Origin: Cloeon dipterum | Lineage: Eukaryota; Arthropoda; Insecta; Ephemeroptera; Baetidae | Direction: 5' to 3' | Assembly (NCBI RefSeq): GCF_949628265.1 | Contig: NC_088787.1 | Span: 13,754,501-13,818,500 of the forward strand | DNA: 64,000 bases | In this document: piece by piece, positions 1 to 12,829 of the stretch | Layout of the letters: each line of letters starts with the position of its first letter | How positions within the stretch are numbered: the first letter of the stretch is position 1 | The notes under the pieces: generated by a model | What the model saw: the letters and a program-made list of their open reading frames with translations, nothing else | Databases searched by the model: none | Told to the model about the DNA's origin: nothing | Position numbers and translations under genes: made by a program

Positions 1-3000
1 AAATGAGAAAGAGAACAGCGCGTATGGGGAGAATAACATTCTCTCAAACTGCGAGTCCATTATTATGATGCGTGTGTTCGCCATTATGAGAAATTTTCCG
101 CCCGGATAAATATTGATAGGAAAACTTTTCCGCCCGTTTGTTATTACAGCTCGTGCATTCGTCATTGGAGGGTGTCGTAGGCGAGCAAAAAGTAGTAATA
201 AAAAACGCTCTCGCCCCATTGATTTAGCGTTTGTCTTGCTGTTGAAATGACCAGGGGTGGAATTTCTAGTATTTAACCATTTTCCCGCTTAACACAATAT
301 AAAATAATAATAAATTCACTATCATTGGATCATTAATTACATTTAATATGTGGCAATATTAGGAAACGAAATTATTTATTTTTTTGCTTTTCAACTTGTG
401 AGATAATACTTAAAATCCGTATCAAATTTTAAATATTTAGAGAAAGATTAGAAACTGCTGTAAACGCTTTCAATTTCTCAATGGCGTTCCTAGAGGGTCA
501 TTTTCATCTCAAAAATAGAATAACGTCACTTCAAAATTAAAATTTATTTATGAGATTTTGAGAGCTTCAGCAGTATCAATCAAAAATCTTTTAAAGCACT
601 CTATATAATATGTAAAACTTTCCCAAACCAAAATAAAGAAAAGAATAATGTTTAATGGTCATGATTTATCATATTTATTACACAGAAAAATTCTTTTTAG
701 CATTCACTCATATAGAGATCGACTCCCCATTCACCAAACTCTATTAATTGCGAGCGATACCACGTACTCTTCACAACCTCAATGAAAGCTAAAAATCTCG
801 TCCCTCTGCCAAACACACACTTAAGAGCAATGTGTTCGAGTGACGCGATTTGATCGCACCACACACACACACGAGTCCAATTGCTCATAGTCGGGATTAA
901 TTACTTGTGTTGATCGTCTGCTTTTATGTTGATCATGACACGTTCGCAGTGCAGTCGCATTTCAGCGAGCTTTGCGCAAACGGATGGACAACAAAGCCCG
1001 ATGGAGAAGTGACATTAAAGGACAAAAATCAATGGAGATTTGCCACTGGCTGGCGGAAAGTAAAAAAAATACAATTTTTGCTCTCCCTCCATTAAAACAT
1101 GTTTACATATGCAAATTAAACATTCCTAATCCCTCTTGACAGCAAACCAAAGAAAACCTAGCGACGCTATGGATTGACGAAAAAATACATGAAATGATAA
1201 CTGATGATTTATATTTATTGAGGTTATGAAAAGAAAGACGCGCGTGCTTACAAAATTGTGAGCAGTGCCTTCAGCGCTGCCATAAAGGGCACAGACACTC
1301 AAGACTCACCCAGTAAAAATTTAATTTCTCTTTATTTACGTGTTTGGCATGTACATAAATCAATATAACAAATACACTGACACACATACATCCAATTGCA
1401 AAAACATAATAAATCCAAACAAAATTTTATGCACTTATGTATTAAATTTATACAAGGAATATTCAGCAGCTTACAACTCTTTCACGCAAGCAAAATTTTC
1501 ATCAGCACAAACATTTTATCTATACTCATTTTCTACTCACATTCTAGTTATACCGTTGTTTGTGGAGTAACAAGAAAAATTAGATTGATGCGAACAGAGA
1601 AAATAAATCTAATTCTCAAACTCATGTCATTAGCCAAGGCAGAGGAAGTGATTTACATCATACTCAAGAGGAAAGTTCGACTTTGGCTCGGTTTGGATTA
1701 TGTGAATGCGTGGGAGCGACGAAAGATGAAGCTCGTCAAGTGGAAAATCAATTTACCAGACACTGTTGGGTTCTTATTGAAACTTCAATGAAAAAAAATC
1801 TGTATGTTGGCTGAGATTAAACATTGAAGTGAAAATTTGCCGAAAGATGTGGAGATTCCCTCGTGTGAACATACTGCTGGTGATTGATGTTTTGCCCTTG
1901 GCAATAAACCTAGACACACTTAACTTTTGGAGTGCCTTTTTGATGAAAATCCTTTCAGTGCTATTCATCACTGGGCAAGTATTTGAAAATGTAAAAGCAG
2001 AAAGGGTATTGTGAACTAAAAAATTCATAATCCGCGAGCGCTCCTCGCTGCCATAATAAAATCAGGCCAATCAGAAACTTTCGCCATAACTTCAGGCTCT
2101 CATCTCGTGTGTCCATTTTGCTGCTCAAACGCATCAGCACAAAATGAATTATATCCCACGTTGAAAGCTGCTCTCTGGGAAATGCGTCGCTGGCGTTCGA
2201 GTGGGCTGAAGAGTAAAAACGCAAGTTCCGTGAGTGTGTGCGTCGGCTCGCGGAGCGAAAAGTACGTAATTATTCATGGAGCGTGACGGCGGTCCTTGTG
2301 GTGCGGCCGCCGCGTAATTAAAGAGAGAACGTGTTGTTCTTATCTCTGGTATCCATTCACCTTTTGGTCACACGAGAGCCTAATTTCGTCAGTAGCGAGC
2401 TTGACAAAGGCGTAGGTTCAACAGATTAGGCCCGCACGACCGCGCGTCATCAGAAATGTTTTTACCACTTTCATAGCTGCTCGCAGCCCTCACGACGACG
2501 AACAATAAATTATATTCGCTTTGAGTTTGTGCTTTTACTTGCTTTCTACCAGCATCAGTTCATAAATGAGTAATTATCGGCGTTTACATTGCAAAACGAA
2601 ATCGGTTATTTCGTGTGGAATGAGATTAAATAATAATGGACGGACTGTGATGAGGTTGACCAAAAGTTGTGTTTTTGGCTTTCCAGGAAATTGTACAATA
2701 GTAATTACTTTTTTAGTAACCATATATGCAATAAACTGCGCCTGTTGAAGCTATATCGTTTTGCTTTTTAAGCCAACATTAAAGGCACATGATTAAGCCA
2801 GTTTTCGTGGAAATACCCGCAATGTTGCGTGTAAGGAACATAACAAACGACATTGCTTCAATTAATCAATTTTATATACAATTTAATTTGTAGGGCAATA
2901 TTGCCTGGCATCAAATTCTTCAAAATACAATGAAAAATTCCCTTTGTGACTGACTGACGGTGGTAGGATGATTTAATCCTCGGCTGACGTCCTAAAATGC

Positions 3001-6000
3001 CCGCTATAGAGCTTCCTGTGTTTTGCACAGTACCATATAGGTTATCCGCCCATCCAGCCTGGCCGGTTGCTCGAATCAGGAAAATCGCTAAATTATTCAA
3101 AATGTTGTGATGGTAGTGTGTAAGGACTACTTTTGTCTGGTTGGTTTCCACAGAAAGCTTTGTGAACGCATGCAAAAATAGCCTTCAAGTATTGAATTCT
3201 CAGTGTGCGGAAGAAATGATAAGGACGTAGGAATTATGTTGTAGCTGTTGTTGTTGTTGTTGTTGTTGGTAGTGGCGACAACCTGGTCTGCACCAGGGCG
3301 CAGGCCGTTGGGGCCACTTTAAACAATGCAAGATTTAAAGTCGACTTGCACTCTATTTGGCGCGCGGCAATGACCGCAGATTGGCGCCAGAATGGCAACC
3401 CCGGGGATGAGCAAGTTTTTTTTCTTTATTGCAAAGTGGCCACAATTTCCCAATTTGGTTATTCAGAAAAAATAAATGGTTAAGAAAGCGTTTTGTGAAA
3501 AGTAACAGGAAAAATACCGCATTTGTTGTTGTTTTGCTCATGCTATAAAGCCAAGAGAAATTTCCAGCTACCCGCTTTTTGCAGACCGATCAAATATAGC
3601 TGAAGGATGAGCATAAACGCACTATATTGAAAGATGCAGTCACGTGAACTGTATGATATGAAAAAGGTAATATGGCTTCTGTGTTTTGCGCGAAATTCAG
3701 TGGAAGTTGTCTCCAGCGCTCCAAGAAAAAGCAAGCGAGCTTTAACGGAGTCAGAAATAAATTTTCTTTCGCCAAAAATTTGAACCGATTGTCGGAAAAG
3801 TTCAAAGCTTTTAAGCAGCTTAATTTGACAGAAATGTCTGAGCAGCTGCGAAAACATTGAAAAACTAATCGATGCGTGCGAGATAATTTGAACGAGGGGT
3901 GTGCAAAAGTGGCGACGGTCTGGCTAATCAGATTTAGGACGCCACTTGGCAGTGAGCAAATAATTATACCAAGAAGATTGTGAGGATCCGCTGTGACGCA
4001 GCCAGGACGGACGCAGCTCACCGGCGAAAGAAGCAACTTTAATTTCCTCAGCTGCTTCCGCTGTTTTTTTAATTTGACTTCTCCTCCAAAAACAAACGCC
4101 TAAGGCTTTTTCGGAGACATCACAAACTTGCAAGAAGATGATCTGAGACAGATATAAACACACGAAATACGCTTAAATGTTGCTACAAAATAAATTTCTG
4201 TTTATGCTCATATGACAAACTCAAATTACTGTTGTTCAATATACAAACACTATACAGTTTACACGCACAAAATGCTTTTATTTCATGGATCTTTTTAGAA
4301 TGAAAGCATTTTATAATAAAACAAGCAATATTTTTAGTTTGGGGCCATTCTTAAGGCGGAACCTTTAAATTCTTCGTAGTTTAAGTCATACATACAAGCT
4401 TTGCCTTTCTACAACCCGCGGATTTATTCCTCAATTACTTGGCACAAGATGCGGTACATCTGACTGTATTTAATTATAGTCGCCTTTCATTTTAATCCGC
4501 ACCTTTTGCCTCAAACACTCTTGAATAAGACGTAGATTCACACAAATCCATCCAAGAGATGCCAATCTGGAAGGAGCTCCTGAATTCCCTGCCATAATTA
4601 CTCCCTTTCACTTCTTAGATCAGAAGGCAGTCCCTGAATACCATCTTCTGTCTTGCCAGATGGGAATACCAAACTCTTGCATATAATTTGGAGCGTGTCT
4701 TGCGACTTGGAAAGAGGAAAGCACGCGTTTGATGCAATTTGCCTTGATGAAGTGCGGGCAGCAATTGGATTCATGGAGAATGACGTTAGTCTGACAACGC
4801 CAGTTGAACAGTCTGAATTATTTATTCCAAATCGAGAGGAACGAATTACCAAAGGGAAAAGCTTGCGGCAGCCAATTTGAATTCCGCATCGATCGTGTAC
4901 CTCATTTTCCAGGATGGACACGCACAAAAGAGGATTATTTATGTGTTTAACTGGTGGCCGGGTTTGAAGCTAACCGAGTTGTCATGTGTTTGGTTTGAAT
5001 TTTAAAGCACAGCTCCTGGCAGAGAGCGAGAAAAATTTGCCTCCAGCTAGGATGAAGCGCGAGAATGTGGCACGTGTGTGCTCAGCAATTGTCTATTTCT
5101 AACGCCGCGTTAGAGAATAAACATAATTAATGAATGTTCAACCTTAATATTATTGATAATTTAAATTAAATACTGAAAAGATTTTGTTACGTTTATGAAA
5201 TAATTGCGAGAAAGACTCCAATTTGTACGACATGGATTTGAAAAATAGATTTAACTTACCAGAGACTGCTGAGATGTGTTCAAAACGTTTTGTGGATCAA
5301 ACAAAACAAACAGACTATTGATTTGTGCCGAATTCTTTGAGACTTAAACCATAATTAATGAGAACTGGCGTGGCCCAGATTTTCCTGATAGATATATTTT
5401 TACAAGATTTGCTTGTCATGGCTATCACTTAATTTTCTGTAGTAATAGAACATTTCATTATGAACCTAATAATGATTGTAGATGTAATTTCTGTGGCGAG
5501 ACTTATAAAAAAATCATATTCATAAGTGTGCAAGAAGAAAACGGGCTTTAAGCAGCAGAAAAAACAAGTAAAAATTGATTTAGTGTTGCACGCATATTGA
5601 GTTTTAATTAAATACTGAAACGACTACGCATTATGATAATATTTTCATTTTAACTCGTTTAGAATAAAAAATTTAAGTATTTTGCACAGTGATATTTTCA
5701 AGCTGTACTGTTCAAAAGTTTGTTTCAAACTGACAGTTATTACTAGCGCAGGTTGATTAAAAGCGCAAGTAAAATTTCATTGATTTCATTGACTGAAAAA
5801 TTTATGCACACATTGAAGTTTTGTTTTTTACTTGCGATTTCCTAAAACAGCTTATGCGGAATACTGAAGAGCAAATTAATTTTTTACTTGCTTACACACA
5901 AACTTTTCCTATTTGCTTTTCCAGACTGCTCAAGCGTTTTTTGTCCGTAAGCAAAAACAATTTGCATGCTTAAACAGCCCTCTTCTCTTACCTACTACTG

Positions 6001-6200
6001 CCTCCAAACTAATAAAACTCTCACACAATCATATTCAAATTAAAACAGATTACAAAAAGTGTGATGCAGTTTAGTTTATTGATCAAGGAATTTTAGGCAA
6101 AATCAACTGAATAAGGTCAACAGGTGAATGAACTGTGGAAGTGAGACTAATTTTCTCTTATTTTTCGTTAGTTTTCCAGTGAAGATGGCAATTAAGTCGC
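1..6200. other. gene-free stretch, no supported feature except a short GTT repeat
   Basis: I see no exon chain, RNA gene or recognisable protein domain here. The sequence is AT-rich with scattered TAATTA-type motifs. Open frames of 60-150 codons exist on both strands (for example minus 2858-3175 and 3590-4036, plus 1396-1791), but they overlap each other, several lack an ATG, and none shows a family motif I know. The stretch is upstream of the putative DH31 promoter at 6.3 kb, so it may hold its enhancers; that is inference only. Confidence 0.6.
3248..3268. repeat. (TTG)7 microsatellite
   Basis: A pure trinucleotide run of seven TTG units is visible, flanked by non-coding sequence. No open frame that looks real uses it as a poly-amino-acid tract. 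Confidence 0.95.
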
Positions 6201-6317
6201 GTTATGACGGATGATGACGTGAGAGGGTGTCTGATGTGCGCCCCTCGCTGCTGCACTACACACGCCCTCGCAAGCCGCGCTCGCGCCGTGTCCTCGGCTC
6301 GACGCAACTTGCCCGTG

Positions 6318-6406
6318 TATTTAAGCACTCGCCGCCTGCCAAACATCTCTCTCGGCCACTCAACAAGTTCGTGCGCTCCAATCCGACTAATTTCGGCTCA
6401 AACAAT
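6318..6406 (+). promoter_or_regulatory. putative TATA-type promoter and non-coding first exon of DH31
   Basis: A TATTTAAG box at 6318-6325 sits in an otherwise GC-richer stretch and is followed about 80 bp later by a consensus splice donor (AACAAT then GTGAGT, donor GT at 6407-6408). The exon would be non-coding: the only ATG overlaps the donor. DH31 coding begins in an exon that starts right after an acceptor at 12,804-12,805, so it needs an upstream 5' UTR exon; this is the best plus-strand candidate. Linking the two across a 6.4 kb intron is inference. RNA data could place the first exon elsewhere, including the GC-rich patch near 12.5 kb. Confidence 0.4.
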
Positions 6407-9400
6407 GTGAGTATACTATGTATTAGTGTTTTCGAAGTTTGGTCCCCTCATCGGAATACTTCCAAGAGAATTCCGTCAAACTAATCGTTTGCTATTTTAC
6501 TCAAATCACTTGTTAGTTCACTACATGAGATTCGATTCTCAACGACGATCTGATTTGAATTACATTTTTGGTTCCGCTATAACTTCCAAGTTGACACTCT
6601 TTTCTGCGGAACTCTAACGATTTTTTGGGTTAGTGAATTTTTAGTAAGAAACCCAGATGATGATAACAACCAATTTTAAAGCAATTTCTTTGCTCATGAC
6701 GATTGTTTACTAATGAATGAGAATAATTTATTAAACGCAATCATGCGTGTAGCATACTAAGTGAGCCTACAATCGCTCATATCAATTTTTACAGCTTTTT
6801 GCTGCTTCTCTTAAACTGATTCTTTTTTTTCTTTTTTTTTGAAAATTTCACACCGTTCACCACAAAATCTACATTTACAAATCTTGGGGTTCATAATGAT
6901 GCATCTGATTGACACAGAACAAATAATGTATTCCATGACATGTTTTTTTACTGATGTATCAATAAAATGAGAAAATATTTGTGATTCTTGACAAAAATAT
7001 GATGCATTGATTTCGTGCATCAATGGAAGTTGTATCAAGCTCGTCAATTATAAAATATTGCATCGAATTGCGGCGACTGACTAATTAGCAAGCTGAGTGG
7101 AGGCATTGAAGCCCTGGAAATGCTGTAATGAGTCAGCGGGGAGATTCTATCTGGCGCTCATTTTTTATTATTTTCCTCTCGGCGATATAATTTTCTCTCC
7201 ATCAGGTCAATCTACAGTTCTTTTATCTCCCGACTCACCTGTATTTTTAATCGCGCGGCGAAACGCTGCTCGGCTGAGAAAGGTCAATAGTGGGGAATCC
7301 AATCCAGCTCGCGTTTTGTGCACTGCACAACCACAATGCGAGTATCTATTTATGAGAGAGAAGCCGAGAGCTTTCGCCTTCAAACTTTTCCATCTTGCGG
7401 TACCCGCAGGCTCTTGCCAAGTCAAACGCTCTGAAAAATACACGCGCCGCCATTTGTGGGGAAATTGAATTTTCGACTTACTATCTGCGATCGCAGGGAC
7501 CAAAATGCGGGCAAAATGATTGATTTAGTCGCATGGCTAAAACTCCACGGTTTTAGAAGATTAAATCTGGTTTTTGTCGTCACTCTTAAGTACAAGTTGC
7601 AAAGTTTAGGACTTTACGAAAATGTGGCGCGCAAAACCTCATTTGCAAACTTGATTGCGATTTCATTGCGAAAGTTGTAAACTATGGAGTGCACACTCAG
7701 CAATCAATTAAGGACGTAGTGTGGAAAGTACAAATTCACAAGAAGGAAGATAAACAAAAAGCCGAGTTTATTGCGACTTCTCCGCATGGCACGCACAAGA
7801 ATTAAAGTTACGCGTTGACATTTCGCCTCCTAAGGGCGAAGGCGCTTCCGTTCTCCCATGCTACGTGCAAAATTGAACCTCCTCAGATGAACGCGCCCAA
7901 ATAACACCGTCTCTCCCTATTTTACTTATTATATACCATTCTATTTTTAGATGTTATCAAATAATCAAAGAGTGGAAAATATTTGGCTGCTTTATCATTT
8001 AAGATAAGAAAATGTATTATAAGAGCGCGACGCTCCTGATGAAGGAAATTATCACATCACTTCACAACTCAAGGCATTATTTGCCTACTTTTTATTACCG
8101 TCTAGAATTATTTAACTAAAACATTTTTGGAACAATATTAAATTAAAACCTTAAGTAAATATTTTTTATTGAATTTTAGCATGTTTTCTTCTCATGATAC
8201 AAACAGAGCTCGGTTTGTTAAAAAAACAGCTTTTTGCTGTGCCATGGAATGATACCGTCATGCTTGTTATCATTCCAATTTTCAATTTAAAAAAATGCTC
8301 CCAGAAAATTGGTGTTTTCGTATAACCCAAAAAAACCATCCAGGCGATTACGTCATAGCAAAGCGCCTGGTGGTTCCAAAGTATGCTACCCGCCGAACTA
8401 ACGTTTTGCGCGGGTTGCCTAATCTCATTCTCATCCTCATCCGTCTCGCGGCGCAAAAACTCGCACGCACAAATGTGAACTTTTTATTAGGCATATGCTG
8501 CCTGCCACAGGAAGACAGTTCTTCGAATAGCTCACGAGGAAAAAATATAATGATCAAAGGGAGCGCAATCAATCGCTACCGCAAAAGGGTGGAACGAATA
8601 TAACGCGTGTGCATTGAATAAACCGACCTGTTGCTGACATCGCAAACCCGACTAGCCAATAATAAAAATATTATGTTACACGCGAGCGAACGAAAGCTAG
8701 GAAAAAGAAACACACAGGCTGCGCTCGTCATTAAACCGCACGCTCTCACCATTTGCAATATCGTTCAATTTGTTGTAATGCTTGCGCGCGGCTCTACGAG
8801 GAAATATTTGTTTTTACGCCCGTCGGTCGTTTACGAGCAAGCATAAATTTTATGTGCGTGTACATATTTTGGTACATAAACAGTACAATGTGTGGTAAAT
8901 GAAAATACACCGAGGCGTAGCATTGGCTCAAATAATTCAACCGTTTTCCAAAGTGTGGGTCGGTTCAAACGAGACCGAAATTAATTGGATCTCAATTTGG
9001 TAAAAAAAAGTTATTTTCCAAACCGAGAAGTAAAAAAACTTATTGCCAAAGAAGACCACTAAAGAAATCTTGGCTCTTATAGAAGTTTGTGTTTCCTTTG
9101 TTATAGTTTTTGAAAACCAATTTAATAATAACTTAAATTTTTTGGAAAAAACTCTGCTGGACGCGTTGTAGACAGGTTTTACAATAATTTAGAACAATTT
9201 GTAGCTTTTAAATTCGATTGACCTGTTTTATATAGCACTGCAGAGATGCTTGCCTCCAGAGAGATATTAAAATCATGATGGAATATAATCACCGTCAAAA
9301 TTTTACGCACGAGTTTGTTGTGACGAGGATGAATTGTATAATGTGATTGGGAAAACAAAAGGCGTAATGGGATTTGAACAAATGAAAAAATATGCCTCCC

Positions 9401-12400
9401 CATACGCGGTTTTTTGTTTCCATTTTTCGCTCGCGGTGAATTTGCTTGGCACTGGTTCAAACATGAGAAGCTTTTAATTACAAAGCACCAGTGCTTTTAA
9501 ACGTCAAATCAATTCAGCCGCAGAGACCACCGTTAACTCATATAGAAGCTTTATGAAACCATTTTGAAAATATTGAGAAAGAAAGAAGAGTGTTCCTTGT
9601 GTGTATGTTGACTTTCTGGTTTCTTTAGACATCTGCAGCTGCACCCGGGGCAAAATCGTTGAATGAAAAAGTAATGCGACTTTTCCTCATGTCTTGTGTC
9701 AACATGGCCCTGGAAATTTAATTCCTTGCCCTTTGTCGCTTTCTTTGCTTAAAACGGCTGTGAATTTCGAGGGTAGGCTGAGAAGTTAATTTCATTGAGA
9801 TCAAAGGGCAAAATAAATTTTAATGCGATGTTGCTACCTTAACAATTGCAAAATGGACTGTCATTTTTTACATGATATTTATTAAATATTCAAAGGAGCG
9901 ATGCTTTTGTTCTGTTAAAAGACTACACAAGGCAAGAAGTTAACTGACATATGATGATAACCGAATGACCCTTTTTTCTCATTTAAATGTTTTGCCAACC
10001 GTTGAACAGCAAAAATGTCTATAGAAAACAAAATATTTTTAGTTACGTTATTTTAATTAATTTTATTCCTTTTTTATCTTATTTTTGGCAAATTCATGTG
10101 GCGATTCGACTCCCCATAGGACCAGTGAATAAACTACTCGCGGCAGTGCTTGCACAAAAAGAAAATTGAGCAGAGGCGATCTCCCTTAGGCAAAAGCAGG
10201 TCGATTTTTCCTAATATAAACCGGTTGAATCCAATTATTGTGAGCATCGCGTGAAATTTCATGCAAAATCGGTTAGGCCCGGCAGCTGCTGGTTCAAGAT
10301 AGAGCAAACAAAGTGGCGCACACAATTGGAATCCCGATTGGGCTGATATATTCGTTCCCTTTCAATTGATACCTGAGCTGGCCGACAGAATTATACGCGG
10401 CGAGGCAAAAAATTAATCATCACCTCCCGTCTGAAAACAAAAGGCTGCTGCAGGCAACCTTAGCCGATCGTAAAAGCTCTCTTTTGAGCGGCAAAGAGGA
10501 TCGTCTCTTGAGTTTTATTACATTCCTTAAGGGTGTGTCGCGCGTGTGCAGGTGAGGGGAGCAGGAATTCTCTCGCTCGCAGCTATAGAGATTAAGCGTT
10601 CGGCATATGCAAGCTGCTTTACCTGCTGGTCGAGATTTGTGTTTGTTGCGAAACTAAAACGCCTGCAAAATGCTGATATCGACATCGCAGTTATTATTCT
10701 ATAGGCTACATGCTCCAGGGCCTGGTTCGATGAAATGAACATAAAAGTTTGTTGTATTTTAATTACTGTCAAAGCCAGGATTTTATACTCTCTGATCTTC
10801 TATTGTAAGAAGATAATAGAATAATCCAGCCAGAGGGCATTTCAATTTGCTAGGAAAATTTCTCGTAATAATAAAGATAAAAATTTGTTAATGAACCAAA
10901 CTGATGAACGTTTTTTATGACTCACAAAAGATATGAAGGTAATTTCTCGAATATATAAAGCAATATTTTTAAGTCCTCCTAAACATCAGAAAACATGTAA
11001 GCTTTTCCTGTTCGGAAATTGACTTTTACAGTCTCTCTGGGACCTCTGGCAGTCGTACATCATAATGCTCGTGCCATGAGGCTCGAGAGTTATCAGATGA
11101 AATGGAAAGTGGATGAGATGGAAGGCCAGAAGCGGCTTCCTGACACGATGTAACCTTCCATAAAATGCATTTTGCTTAATTACTATACGCAATAGCTATT
11201 GCTGTCACTTGAAGAATCTCTGATCTTAATTCATCTTCGTCTTTTTGGAGCAGCCTAATTTCAGACAAGCTGGAATCAATCATAATCGGTTAAGCTAAGT
11301 GGCAGAATTTCAGATGAGCCCCCAATAGCTCACGAAGTGCGCCTAGAAGCCGTTCTATTATTTAACAGCCTCGGCTACATTGTAATTATGCAACCGTACG
11401 TACGACGTTCACGTCACTGAATTGTGCAAACAGTAATTTCGCTTCCTTCGCGAATTTGAGCATCAATAATTTCAATTCGCTCCAGTGGTGCGAGATTTGC
11501 TGATCCACGATCAAGAAAAAATTCAACGACCCACGCTCTTCTCCCTTTCAACGACGATATGGCGTCGCAGATTGAAAAAAATAACATTTTTGTTTGGCAT
11601 TGCGGCAGCGAAAAGCTTTTCAGTCGAGCTAGCTGTACATTGTGCGCGCGCGGCCTTTCAGCGCAATTCTTTCGAGTGTGTTCTAAAAAATGCACAGAGC
11701 GCCTCGGCAAATCGCACGATTCGCGTTAAATTGCATGTCTGCATAATTCACAACGGACGTGGCGCTGTTCTCGCACCGCGTGTTGCGCGTTTGTCTCACA
11801 ATAGGATAGAAATAAAGAGGAGCGGTGGCGTGTGTTAATCCACGGCCAGTGCTTCATGCTAATTAATGCAGTTGAAAACGAACGTGCAGAAAGCTCTCGC
11901 TCGGAGGCAGAATGTATTCAAACTGGTGTTTAACTTTAGTTACATTTACGCTTTGCATTACTAGAATTATTATAGTTAATTAAATGAAAAGAGACATCCA
12001 GAGCGATGCTTTTAAAAATATTCGGTAGTTTTCATTTTCGGCATATCAATGATCGTTTCCTCAAAATTGAAGAAAACAATTGTGTTCTGCTGTTACAGAA
12101 AACCAGTACACCAAGCGTTGGGTACTAATGAATGAACTAAATCCCACATTCTCTCGCTAAATAAACTAAAACGTAAATAGCTGATATAGAGGAAAGTTAA
12201 TACGCTGAAAAGAGTAAGCTCGGTGTGCTATTTCGTGCGACGTATGTGTATCCCAGTTTAGGATAAAAGGAACTTGATATAGCATTATTTGCCTGAATTC
12301 TGGCACTCGTGGTGGCAATAATGAGAGAGCAAACAAAAAGCGTGGCACAAGTTAAATAGGCAGAAACGGTTTTAGTTTCAGCGGGCGAGTAGGCGTAAAG

Positions 12401-12805
12401 AGAGGAAAAAGGGATGACGCTCTCAGTTGGAGTGCTGCCGGGAGCATGCAAATTTACTTATTGTGACGAAAACGATACTTGAGAAGGCGATCAGAAGGGT
12501 TCCCGGGGGGTCGGTCGGGGCCCGCGGGGCGCCGAAATCTGAACACGCGCCGCCCGCGCTGACCACGCAGGGCCATTAAGATTTTTATCGCAACCATATT
12601 TGCGATGAGGAGTAATGAATTGGCCGCCGATTATGGCGTAAGCAACATAAAGCCGCGGCCAAATTGGACCGGATGAGCGGCTATTTTGGACTGCGAGCAG
12701 TAATTTTCTATTATGATGCGGGGGTGCTTGCGTTTAATTCTGGCGCCGTCGAGCGCTCTCCTTCTCTTTACGAGTTGGAAGTTATTTTATTTTTGTCTGT
12801 TGCAG
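6407..12805 (+). other. probable large intron 1 of DH31, no other gene seen
   Basis: Between the putative first exon and the first coding exon of DH31 I find no exon chain. Frames on both strands (plus 7097-7468, minus 7207-7503, plus 11485-11838 and its antisense partner) overlap each other and carry no known motif. The interval ends in a polypyrimidine tract and TTGCAG acceptor at 12,805. If the first exon is misassigned, part of this would simply be intergenic. Confidence 0.45.
12490..12565. other. short CpG-rich island upstream of the DH31 coding exons
   Basis: About 75 bp of very GC-rich sequence with many CpG pairs (runs of CCCGGGG and GGGGCGCCG type) stands out from the AT-rich surroundings, 270 bp before the first DH31 coding exon. 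It could be an alternative promoter or a regulatory island. Nothing in the sequence decides this. Confidence 0.4.
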
Positions 12806-12829
12806 CGTTAGAAAATATAATTAGAGAGG

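Noticed and set aside
3590-4036. 148-codon minus-strand frame
   Set aside because: Composition is like non-coding DNA, three other frames overlap it, and no family motif is seen.
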